A program made the position numbers and the translations under genes. 6,883 nucleotides of DNA from Chitinophaga pinensis (GTDB lineage: Bacteria; Bacteroidota; Bacteroidia; Flavobacteriales_D; Crocinitomicaceae): the NCBI GenBank assembly GCA_945897765.1, contig CAMDGP010000121.1:1-6883 (forward strand). The letters run 5' to 3'. Numbering within the stretch: position 1 is the first letter of the stretch; each line of letters opens with the position of its first letter. Shown piece after piece: positions 1-6,095 of this stretch. The notes under the pieces are model-generated. The model did not search any database, was not told the origin of the DNA, and was given only the letters and a program-made list of their open reading frames with translations.

Positions 1-531
1 GCTTATGTTATAGCAAAAATTGGCAACACTTCAAAAACGCAATTAGTAAAGGATTTAGGTGCTGATTTTGTTGTGAATTACAATGAAACTGATTACCAAA
101 AAACGATTTTTTCACATTTGAAAGGAGATCGTTTAGACGCAAGTTACAATCCTGTGGCAGGCTCCACTTTCAAAAAGGATTTAGCATTAATTGGTTCAGG
201 TGGACGCTTGTTTATTTTTGGTGGCTCGGAATTAGTTGGAGGTAAGTTTGGCTTTTTATCTAGCTTGAATTTCGTTCGAAAAATGGGTTTAATTCTACCA
301 ATTGGTTTAATGATGCGCTCAAAGAGTATTTTGGGAGTCAACATGTTAAAAATCGCAGATAACCGCCCAATGATTATTCATGAGTGTTTGCTCGCGGTGG
401 TAGATTTATACTTAAAAGGTGAAATTACTCCTCAAGTTGGAGCTGTTTATCCAGTTTCAAAAATTGGCGAAGCGCACGCACTTTTAGAAAGCGGAAAATC
501 AACAGGGAAGATTACAGTTATTTGGGAGTGA
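1..531 (+). CDS. MDR-family NAD(P)H-dependent dehydrogenase / quinone oxidoreductase-like (C-terminal part)
   Basis: The frame is open from base 1 and ends in TGA at 529-531, giving 176 visible residues of a protein that is usually about 320-340 residues long. The gene therefore starts left of the window, and the Met codon at 73 is internal. The visible part begins inside the Rossmann nucleotide-binding domain. It shows a strand-turn (AYVIAKIGNT), then LVKDLGADFVVNY, the segment typical of the zinc-independent quinone oxidoreductase branch, then a YNPVAGSTF segment and GSGGRLFIFGG, the strand that closes the cofactor pocket. The tail (GEITPQVGAVYPVSKIGEAHALLESGKSTGKITVIW) is the standard MDR C-terminus, which returns to the catalytic domain. 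The family reduces quinones, enones or similar carbonyls with NAD(P)H. The substrate cannot be told here, and zinc ligands would lie in the missing N-terminal half. The fold is secure; the reaction is not. It converges with the PhoH gene after a 4-bp gap. Confidence 0.88.
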   Translation, partial: AYVIAKIGNTSKTQLVKDLGADFVVNYNETDYQKTIFSHLKGDRLDASYNPVAGSTFKKDLALIGSGGRLFIFGGSELVGGKFGFLSSLNFVRKMGLILPIGLMMRSKSILGVNMLKIADNRPMIIHECLLAVVDLYLKGEITPQVGAVYPVSKIGEAHALLESGKSTGKITVIWE

Positions 532-535
532 ATGC

Positions 536-1861
536 CTACAACAACTCATTCGCTAAATTCGCTAATTCTGAACGCTCACCTTTCTCTAATTTGACATTCG
601 TAAAAAGTGTTTGGTTTTTTAAGCGATCAATCAAATAGGCTAAGCCATTACTATTTTCATCGAGGTATGGAGAATCAATTTGGTGTACGTCGCCCGTAAA
701 AATGATTTTTGTGTTTTCGCCAGCACGTGTTATAATTGTTTTTACTTCGTGAGGTGTTAAATTTTGAGCTTCATCAACAATAAACATAATGTTTGAAAGG
801 CTTCTACCGCGAATAAATGCAAGAGGAGTAATGATAATTTTGCCCGAATCTTGCATTTCTTGAATCGCACGATTTTTCTTTTCGTTCTCTCTAAATTGTG
901 ATTTAATAAATTTCATATTGTCCCATAGAGGCTCCATATATGGTCCAATTTTGTCATTTGCATCACCGGGAAGAAAACCTATTTCTCGGTTTGACAAAGG
1001 AACAATAGGTCTTGCCAAAATTATTTGATTATATTGTTTGTGCTGTTCCAAGGCAGCGGCTAAAGCTAAAAGCGTTTTTCCAGTTCCAGCTACACCTTGC
1101 AACGCCACAAGCTTGACATCATCATTTAATAAAGCGTGAAAAGCAAAAGCTTGTTCAGCATTTTTAGGTTTAATTCCATAAACGAATTCCTTTTCTATTC
1201 GTTCAATTTGATTCGTTTTATGATTGTAAAATGCTAAAGATGAAGTTTTTCCGTTTTTTAAAATGTAATAGCCATTAGAAACTTTTTTTTCTCCCAAAAT
1301 TCCATTTTCTTCAATTCTTCCTTTCAAGAATATTTCTCTAATTATTTCTGAATCAACGTTTTCAATACTATAAGAACTCTCACTTTTAAGGTCTTCACTA
1401 CTTACTTTTCCTGTTTCATAATCTTCAGCAACTAATCCTAAGGCTTTGGCTTTAATTCTTAAGTTGATGTCTTTGGTTACTAGAACAACGGTTTGTTTAC
1501 TTTCTCGTTCTTTTAGAAATAAGGCAGCATTTATTATTTTGTGATCGTTTTTACCATAAGCATAAACTTGTTCCGCATTTATATTTACAGGCGTATGATC
1601 CATTGCTATCTTAAATTTTCCTAACCCTTTTCCTAAAGAAATCCATTCTTGGAGCGAGCCATTTCCAGAAAGTTTATCTATAAAACGAATGACTTCTCGA
1701 GCGGAGAAATTTTTGGTGTCGTTCCCAACCTTGAACTTATCCAATTCTTCCAAAACAGTTATCGGAATAGCAACATTATTGTTTTTAAAGTTGGTAATTG
1801 ATTGGTGATCGTGCAACAGAACAGAAGTGTCTAACACAAATAATTTATCTTTCTTCGCCAT
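536..1861 (-). CDS. PIN domain-PhoH family ATPase (YlaK-like)
   Basis: This 441-residue protein fuses an N-terminal PIN nuclease-like domain (about residues 7-145) to a C-terminal PhoH P-loop ATPase domain (about 230-441). PIN acidic residues are visible at D11 (FVLDTSVLLHD), E38/E39, D106 and D131 (VTKDINLR), so the metal site looks intact. The PhoH half has Walker A GVAGTGKT (256-263), Walker B IMFIVDEAQN (358-367), a sensor-like FTGDVHQID (388-396) and a GERSELA segment (428-434) with a likely arginine finger. Length and order match PhoH2/YlaK-type proteins. Members of this group that have been studied act as ATP-dependent RNA helicase/RNases, so a cytoplasmic role in RNA processing or decay is the best inference. 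The PhoH name comes from a phosphate-starvation gene and need not apply here. The start ATG at 1861 gives MAKKDKLFVLDTS, with the PIN domain starting at once. A candidate promoter lies 43-72 bp upstream. Stop is TAG. Confidence 0.95.
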   Translation of the reverse strand: MAKKDKLFVLDTSVLLHDHQSITNFKNNNVAIPITVLEELDKFKVGNDTKNFSAREVIRFIDKLSGNGSLQEWISLGKGLGKFKIAMDHTPVNINAEQVYAYGKNDHKIINAALFLKERESKQTVVLVTKDINLRIKAKALGLVAEDYETGKVSSEDLKSESSYSIENVDSEIIREIFLKGRIEENGILGEKKVSNGYYILKNGKTSSLAFYNHKTNQIERIEKEFVYGIKPKNAEQAFAFHALLNDDVKLVALQGVAGTGKTLLALAAALEQHKQYNQIILARPIVPLSNREIGFLPGDANDKIGPYMEPLWDNMKFIKSQFRENEKKNRAIQEMQDSGKIIITPLAFIRGRSLSNIMFIVDEAQNLTPHEVKTIITRAGENTKIIFTGDVHQIDSPYLDENSNGLAYLIDRLKNQTLFTNVKLEKGERSELANLANELL

Positions 1862-1903
1862 CTTTTTTTTGATGAAATTAAAAGAAAATATATGTTTCTC
1901 AAG

Positions 1904-1933
1904 AAAATATAAATTAGGTTATTTACACCCCAA
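1904..1933 (-). promoter_or_regulatory. Candidate Bacteroidota-type promoter of the PIN-PhoH gene
   Basis: On the minus strand TTG (1933-1931) is followed after 19 bp by TATATTTT (1911-1904). This matches seven of the eight positions, counting the two free ones, of the Bacteroidota -7 box TAnnTTTG, and the spacing lies within the 17-23 bp reported for TTG-TAnnTTTG promoters. It would give a leader of roughly 35-40 nt before the ATG at 1861. The site lies in the 91-bp gap between the epimerase gene and the PhoH gene, so PhoH may be transcribed on its own even though both genes share a strand. An imperfect inverted repeat, AATGT-TT-ACATT (1932-1943), overlaps the -33 element. The region is very A/T-rich, so a chance match is possible. 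Confidence 0.4.
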
Positions 1934-1952
1934 TGTTTACATTAATAGTGAG

Positions 1953-2834
1953 TTAACGTTTTAGTAATGCACTTAAAGTTGATTCAATAGCTTCATGTTG
2001 AAAGACAAACCCAGCGTTTTTAACCTTTTCATTGGAAGCATTCGTACTATCCAAAACCAAAGCAGACATTTCTCCAAGCATTAATTTCAACAAAAAAGCA
2101 GGGACTTTCGGCATAAAAAACGGACGCTTTAAAGCTTTTGCAAGTGCCTTCATAAAATCATGGTTACTATCACAATTGGCCATTGCATTATAAGTTCCGG
2201 CAAGTTCGTTTTCAATGGCGTACACAAATAAGTTACATAAATCATCGATGTGAATCCAAGGCATCATTTGTGTACCTGTCCCGATTGGAGATCCTAAACC
2301 TAATTTTACAGGCAATAGCATTTTGTCCAAAGCTCCACCACGTTTAGAAAGCACCATTGAAATCCTCAATTTAGCAACCTTACAATTACTTTCAAACAAA
2401 TCACTCACTGCCTCCCATTCTTTCACTAATTTGGAAAGAAAATCCGTACCATAAACGTCAGATTCAACATGTATTTCATTATCTTGCTCATAGCAATTGA
2501 TACCAGAAGCTGCAATGTAATATTCTAAGTTTGGAAGATTTGAAACAAGACTGTGTAAAAATTGTGTGGTTTTAACACGTGAATCTCTTAACGCTTTTTT
2601 ACGCTCGTTGGTCCAACGTTTCTCACCAATATTTTCACCAGTTAAATTAATGATGATGTTCACTTTATCAAGGTGTTTACCTTCAATTGTTTGCTGTGCT
2701 GGATTCCAATAAATCTGACCTCGGTGTTTGGCTTTGCGTGTTAAGGTGTAAACCTTATATCCTCTTTTAGAAAGCACTTGATTTAATTTTTTTCCAATAA
2801 GTCCCGACCCGCCTGCAATAAGTACTGTTTTCAT
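1953..2834 (-). CDS. TIGR01777 family epimerase-like SDR protein (YfcH/SDR39U1-like)
   Basis: This 293-residue protein is an atypical extended short-chain dehydrogenase/reductase. The N-terminus carries the dinucleotide-binding glycine motif GGSGLIG (8-14). Family hallmarks follow: IYWNP (41-45), NLTGENIGEKRW (63-74) and the SR pair (85-86). Next come ASGINCYEQD in the active-site region (109-118), the DFLSKLVKEWE stretch (131-141) and LRISMVLSKRGGALDKML (156-173). MPWIHIDDL (191-199) is the usual segment closing the NAD(P) pocket. The end (about 244-292: VPAFLLKLMLGEMSALVL...AGFVFQHEAIESTL) is a DUF1731 C-terminal domain. Length matches the family norm of about 295-300 residues. The family is conserved from bacteria to humans, but I know of no established substrate; NADP(H) binding is the safe statement. 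The ATG at 2834 starts directly at the first beta strand (MKTVLIAGG). It lies 31 bp downstream of the small lipoprotein gene on the same strand, so co-transcription is plausible. Confidence 0.93.
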   Translation of the reverse strand: MKTVLIAGGSGLIGKKLNQVLSKRGYKVYTLTRKAKHRGQIYWNPAQQTIEGKHLDKVNIIINLTGENIGEKRWTNERKKALRDSRVKTTQFLHSLVSNLPNLEYYIAASGINCYEQDNEIHVESDVYGTDFLSKLVKEWEAVSDLFESNCKVAKLRISMVLSKRGGALDKMLLPVKLGLGSPIGTGTQMMPWIHIDDLCNLFVYAIENELAGTYNAMANCDSNHDFMKALAKALKRPFFMPKVPAFLLKLMLGEMSALVLDSTNASNEKVKNAGFVFQHEAIESTLSALLKR

Positions 2835-2865
2835 TGAGTTACTTTAAGTGATTAACGTAAATTTG

Positions 2866-3120
2866 TTACTTACACTCTTTTTTACGCGCAAGCATTTGCT
2901 CACCATTCATGTCTACATAATCTTGACATACTTTTTGTTTTTCTTTTTTTAATTCAACAGCTTTCTTTACAGTTGTAACATCCGTTTTCCCATTCAGAAT
3001 TGATTGATTCAGAATATTAAATTCTTCACTTTTAGCTAAGCATTCACAAAACTTCTTGTCTTTTTGATTGCAAGAAATCAATACAATTGGAAAACTTAAC
3101 AGAAACAGAAATTTTTTCAT
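2866..3120 (-). CDS. Small Cys-rich putative lipoprotein of unknown function
   Basis: This 84-residue protein belongs to no family I can name with certainty. The N-terminus is a lipoprotein signal peptide: KK at 2-3, a hydrophobic core FLFLLSFPIVLI, and the lipobox LISC with C17 as the acylated residue. The mature protein would be about 68 residues. It is rich in Lys and Glu and carries four further cysteines: C25 and C27 as a CEC pair, C65 and C83 near the end. That pattern suits two disulfides or a metal site in the periplasm, or at the outer membrane facing it. The middle is mostly predicted helix (about 46-66). Short lipoproteins of this kind (DxxCxC...C...KxC) are common in Bacteroidota. 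The start at 3120 is supported by the signal peptide. The overlapping longer frame from 3226 lacks such features. It may be the first gene of a two-gene unit with the epimerase gene 31 bp downstream. Confidence 0.82.
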   Translation of the reverse strand: MKKFLFLLSFPIVLISCNQKDKKFCECLAKSEEFNILNQSILNGKTDVTTVKKAVELKKEKQKVCQDYVDMNGEQMLARKKECK

Positions 3121-3348
3121 TTTTGTTTTTTTGAAAGGTAAATATACTTTGTTTTAATGTTTGGGTAACATAAGGTTTGTTAATTTCAACGCTAATTTCT
3201 ATTTTTATATAATCGTGATTAATCAAACAAAACGCTCCTTTTCTAATGCGGTTTAGTAAATAAAAATGTCAGGTAATATAATTCACCAAAAAATTCTATT
3301 TTCATTTCCTTTGATTAATTTTACAAGCCCAAAAAAAGCACCCAATTT
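3121..3348. promoter_or_regulatory. Divergent intergenic region between lipoprotein gene and serS
   Basis: These 228 A/T-rich bases separate two genes pointing away from each other, so promoters for both must lie here or very close. For serS a candidate is TTG (3177-3179), 21 bp, TATTTTTA (3201-3208, seven of eight positions of TAnnTTTG counting the two free ones), which would leave a leader of about 135 nt. For the lipoprotein gene the minus strand has TATATTTA (3146-3139) about 19 bp before the ATG but no TTG at a suitable distance. I see no tRNA, no clear T-box specifier/antiterminator structure and no strong hairpin before serS. The assignments are weak because such boxes occur by chance in A/T-rich DNA. 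Confidence 0.35.
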
Positions 3349-4617
3349 ATGTTAGAAATTCAACGTATTCGCGCAGAAAAAGAAGCCATTTTAGCTGGTC
3401 TTCAAAAGAGAAATATCAACGCTCAAGAAACCATTGATTCAATCTTATCAAAAGATTCAGAGTGGCGTTCTACAAAAACAGAATCTGATGTTATTTCCGC
3501 AGAATTAAATCAATTAGCGCGACAAATTGGTGATTTATTCAAATCAGGACAACAAGCTGAAGCGAATGAATTAAAAGCAAAAACAACTGAATTAAAGCAA
3601 AAAGAAGCGGCATTAAAAACAAAAGTTGATGCGCTTGAAGCTGAAATTCAGCAATTACTTTACACGATTCCAAACGTACCGAATGAATTGGTTCCAGCGG
3701 GTCGTGATGCAAACGATAATGAAACAGTTTACGAATTTGGTAAAACTCCTGTTTATACTTTTGATGCCGTTCCGCATTGGGATTTGGCAAAAAAATACGA
3801 TTTAATTGATTTTGAATTAGGTGTGAAAGTTACAGGTGCAGGTTTTCCGTTTTATCGTGGAAAAGGAGCAAAATTACAACGTGCATTAATCGCCTTTTTC
3901 TTAGAGGAAGCATCAAAAGCGGGTTACGAAGAGATTCAAGCGCCATTGATGGTGAACGAAGCAAGTGGAATTGGAACGGGACAATTACCTGATAAAGAAG
4001 GTCAAATGTACTATATGAAGGAAGATGATTTCTATATGATTCCAACGGCAGAGGTTCCTTTGACAAACATTTACCGCGATGTGATTTTACCTTCGGCTGA
4101 TTTTTCTATCAAAATGACTGGTTACACACCGTGTTTCCGTCGTGAAGCTGGTTCTTATGGAAAAGATGTTCGTGGTTTGAACCGTTTACATCAATTTGAT
4201 AAAGTTGAAATCGTCCGCATCGAGCATCCATCAAACACAGCTGCAGCTTTAGACGAAATGATGGAACACGTGAAAGGTTTATTGGAAAAATTAGGTTTAC
4301 AATTCCGTATTTTGCGCTTGTGTGGTGGTGATATGGGTTTTGCTTCTGCAATGACTTATGACTTCGAAGTATATTCAGCAGCACAAGAAAAATGGTTGGA
4401 AGTAAGCTCTGTTTCACGTTTTGATACTTTCCAAGCAAATCGTTTGAAATTGCGTTTTAAAGGCGAAGATAAGAAAACACAATTGTGTCATACGTTGAAT
4501 GGTTCGGCTTTGGCATTACCAAGAATCGTTGCGGCTTTATTGGAAAATTATCAAACGGAAGATGGCATTATCATTCCAGAAGTGCTTCGACCGTACACAG
4601 GATTTGATACGATTTAA
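3349..4617 (+). CDS. serS: Serine--tRNA ligase (seryl-tRNA synthetase)
   Basis: This 422-residue cytoplasmic class II synthetase charges tRNA-Ser (and tRNA-Sec where present) with serine, using ATP. Residues 1 to about 105 are the N-terminal long-arm coiled coil that grips the tRNA variable arm; they are rich in Lys, Glu, Ala and Gln, with heptad-like leucines. The catalytic domain follows. It has the serine/adenylate-binding TAE motif at 233-235 (IPTAEVPLTN), class II motif 2 with FRREAGSYGKDVRGL (263-277) followed by NRLHQFDKVE, EVSSVSRFDTFQANR (351-365), and motif 3 with LNGSALALPR (383-392). Length and all key motifs are normal for a bacterial SerRS. The ATG at 3349 gives MLEIQRIRAEKEAIL, the usual N-terminus (ML...IR.....), and no in-frame upstream start is needed. 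It stands alone on its strand between a divergent lipoprotein gene and the convergent murI gene. Confidence 0.98.
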   Translation: MLEIQRIRAEKEAILAGLQKRNINAQETIDSILSKDSEWRSTKTESDVISAELNQLARQIGDLFKSGQQAEANELKAKTTELKQKEAALKTKVDALEAEIQQLLYTIPNVPNELVPAGRDANDNETVYEFGKTPVYTFDAVPHWDLAKKYDLIDFELGVKVTGAGFPFYRGKGAKLQRALIAFFLEEASKAGYEEIQAPLMVNEASGIGTGQLPDKEGQMYYMKEDDFYMIPTAEVPLTNIYRDVILPSADFSIKMTGYTPCFRREAGSYGKDVRGLNRLHQFDKVEIVRIEHPSNTAAALDEMMEHVKGLLEKLGLQFRILRLCGGDMGFASAMTYDFEVYSAAQEKWLEVSSVSRFDTFQANRLKLRFKGEDKKTQLCHTLNGSALALPRIVAALLENYQTEDGIIIPEVLRPYTGFDTI

Positions 4618-4672
4618 AAACGTATAAATTGATGAGGTAAAGACTATTGCAGAGTAGTTTGATAAAGATTTC
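4618..4672. other. Convergent serS/murI intergenic gap
   Basis: Fifty-five bases lie between the stops of serS (+) and murI (-). I find no convincing intrinsic terminator for either gene: the only short arm pair is ACTA/TAGT (4643-4658), without a T-tract. A perfect 14-bp palindrome, TTCTTACGTAAGAA (4670-4683), starts here and spans the murI stop codon (4675-4673). Termination may be factor-dependent or happen inside the opposing gene. Confidence 0.5.
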
Positions 4673-5500
4673 TTACGTAAGAATCACATGCTCTGAAACA
4701 ATGTCAATTCCTAAAAATTGCGATGCTTTTTGATTGAAGACAGCTTTGTTTTCCGTTGTGAAATAACTACAATGCCCTCCTTTGCTAATAGCCATTTCCA
4801 TTTCGGGATGTGCAATTAAATAATATTCCAATTTCTTTGCTACGATTGGTCCTTGCGCTACTACTTTAATCTTAGGGCCAACTAATTCTTGAATGTAATC
4901 TTGCAAAATTGGATAATGCGTACAAGCTAAAATAATGGTGTCAATGGCAGGGTCTTTTGCCAACAAGCGTTCAACATCCTCTTTCACAAACATTTTACCC
5001 GGTAAGCTTTCGTGGCAATTATTCTCAATCAACGGAACCCACATTGGGCAAGCATGTTGAACCACTTGAATATCTGGTGCAAATTTCTTCAATTCGATTA
5101 TATACGATTCCGATTGAACGGTTCCATTTGTTCCTAAAATACCAACGTGATTTGTGCTCGTCAACGCTTCGATTTCTTCTGTACTTGGACGAATTACACC
5201 TAACACACGTTTAAATGCGTCTATTTGCGGTAAATCCTTCTGTTGAATGCTACGCAAGGCTTTTGCGGATGCTGTGTTGCACGCTAAAACAACCAACGGA
5301 CAACCTTTACCGAATAAAAAGCGAACGGCTTCTAAAGTAAATTCATAAACCACATCAAACGAACGATTGCCATAAGGAGCGCGTGCGTTGTCGCCAAAAT
5401 AAATGTAATCGTATTGTGGAAGTGCTTTTCTGATTTCAGCTAAAACCGTTAAACCCCCATAACCCGAGTCAAAAACACCAATTGGACTTTTACTATTCAT
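4673..5500 (-). CDS. murI: Glutamate racemase
   Basis: This 275-residue cytoplasmic enzyme interconverts L- and D-glutamate without a cofactor, supplying D-Glu for the peptidoglycan stem peptide. The protein opens with PIGVFDSGYGGLTVL (6-20). DSG at 11-13 holds the first catalytic-site aspartate, followed by YFGDNARAPYGNRS (34-47). The two catalytic cysteines are both present: C74 in ACNTAS and C193 in ACTHYP, with the partner histidine at H195. LGTNGTVQSESY (122-133) is the usual mid-protein segment. Length is normal (about 260-285). The start ATG at 5500 gives only five residues before PIGVFD, so no other start fits. The gene follows bamA-ompH-ompH, the typical Bacteroidota setting, but an intrinsic terminator lies between ompH and murI. 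A TAGCTTTG box ends 4 bp before the ATG, pointing to possible (near-)leaderless expression or to read-through control. Confidence 0.97.
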   Translation of the reverse strand: MNSKSPIGVFDSGYGGLTVLAEIRKALPQYDYIYFGDNARAPYGNRSFDVVYEFTLEAVRFLFGKGCPLVVLACNTASAKALRSIQQKDLPQIDAFKRVLGVIRPSTEEIEALTSTNHVGILGTNGTVQSESYIIELKKFAPDIQVVQHACPMWVPLIENNCHESLPGKMFVKEDVERLLAKDPAIDTIILACTHYPILQDYIQELVGPKIKVVAQGPIVAKKLEYYLIAHPEMEMAISKGGHCSYFTTENKAVFNQKASQFLGIDIVSEHVILT

Positions 5501-5504
5501 ATTT

Positions 5505-5512
5505 CAAAGCTA
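5505..5512 (-). promoter_or_regulatory. Perfect Bacteroidota -7 box immediately upstream of murI
   Basis: The minus strand reads TAGCTTTG (5512-5505), an exact match to TAnnTTTG, followed by AAAT and the murI ATG. If used, transcription would begin at or within a few bases of the start codon, giving a leaderless or nearly leaderless mRNA. I find no TTG at the usual 17-23 bp upstream; that interval is occupied by the terminator hairpin. The promoter is therefore only half supported. Confidence 0.35.
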
Positions 5513-5513
5513 C

Positions 5514-5544
5514 AAAAAAAGGCAACCATTATTGATTGCCTTTT
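5514..5544 (-). terminator. Intrinsic terminator after the ompH genes, just before murI
   Basis: Read on the minus strand, AAAAGGCAA (5544-5536) pairs with TTGCCTTTT (5525-5517) across a 10-base loop, and the T-tract runs on to seven Ts (5520-5514). The stem is 9 bp with a short GGC core, so it is modest but has the classic A-stem-T layout. It begins 19 bp after the ompH stop and ends 13 bp before the murI start. On the plus strand the T run is only four bases and lies within the stem, so minus-strand termination is the better reading. Confidence 0.7.
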
Positions 5545-5563
5545 AAATTCAACATTAAATTTC

Positions 5564-6073
5564 TTATTTTAATGCTTCTGCATCTAATCTTAATACTTCA
5601 ATTGCTGCTTCTGCTGTACAGTCAATACCACCCTTGAAATAAAGTGTAGCAGACTCATCAATAACGTAACTTAATTTCTTACGATCTGCAACGATTTCAA
5701 TGGCTTTTTGAATTCTGTCTAAGATTGGTTTGTTTAACTCTTCGTTATAAACTTGTAAACCTTGCTCCAATTCTCCTTGACGTGCTTCGATGTCTTGTTG
5801 TTTTTTCATCAACTTGTCTTGTTCCATTTTCAATAAAACAGGTGACATATCTTTACTTGTTGCTTCAAACTTCGCATAAGCTACTTCAAAAGCTTTTTGC
5901 ATTTCTTGTAATTCTTTAATTCCTTCCGATCTAAAATCATCTAATTTTTTTATAGCGATTTTACGAGATTGCATCGTATCTAGTAATTTTTGAGAATTCA
6001 CATGACCAATTTTAGATTGGCTAAAAACACTCAAACTCACAAAAATTGTCACTAATAATAAAAGGTTCTTCAT
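5564..6073 (-). CDS. OmpH/Skp-family periplasmic chaperone (second copy)
   Basis: This 169-residue protein is predicted to be secreted and to belong to the OmpH/Skp family. Skp proteins are trimeric, jellyfish-shaped periplasmic chaperones that hold unfolded outer-membrane proteins on their way to BamA. The signal peptide is MKNLLLLVTIFVSLSVFS, with likely cleavage before Q19. The mature start SKIGHVNSQKLLDTM matches the family's first beta strand (x-IGxVNxxxLL). A long charged helical coiled-coil region follows (about 37-115, rich in Lys, Glu and Gln), then PILDRIQKAIEIVADRKKLSYVIDES (116-141), the returning helix and strand of the body domain. The C-terminal tail GGIDCTAEAAIEVLRL reads like the 'DIT..V...L' ending of Bacteroidota OmpH. 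It lies 22 bp downstream of another ompH and before a terminator, so it is probably the last gene of the bamA-ompH-ompH transcript. Confidence 0.92.
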   Translation of the reverse strand: MKNLLLLVTIFVSLSVFSQSKIGHVNSQKLLDTMQSRKIAIKKLDDFRSEGIKELQEMQKAFEVAYAKFEATSKDMSPVLLKMEQDKLMKKQQDIEARQGELEQGLQVYNEELNKPILDRIQKAIEIVADRKKLSYVIDESATLYFKGGIDCTAEAAIEVLRLDAEALK

Positions 6074-6095
6074 TGTTTACTTTGTTAATTTATAT

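Noticed and set aside
144..344. 66-codon minus-strand frame inside the dehydrogenase gene
   Set aside because: It is a shadow of the MDR coding frame, Lys/Pro-rich because of the opposite-strand codons, with no family resemblance.
3044..3226. 60-codon minus-strand frame overlapping the start of the small lipoprotein gene
   Set aside because: It overlaps the lipoprotein gene out of frame, has no signal peptide or recognisable motif, and its composition is that of A/T-rich intergenic DNA. The lipoprotein frame, with a clear lipobox, is the real one.
3227..3348. Possible T-box or other riboswitch in front of serS
   Set aside because: I could find no stable stem set, no T-box consensus and no terminator/antiterminator pair, and T-boxes are not expected for this phylum.
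4109..4438. 109-codon antisense frame inside serS, with two others at 3539-3790 and 3830-4066
   Set aside because: All three lie fully within serS on the other strand, have no starts or domains that make sense, and mirror the conserved SerRS coding sequence.
4957..5214. 85-codon plus-strand frame inside murI, and a 64-codon one inside the second ompH (5725-5919)
   Set aside because: Both are antisense shadows of well-supported genes and show no recognisable protein features.
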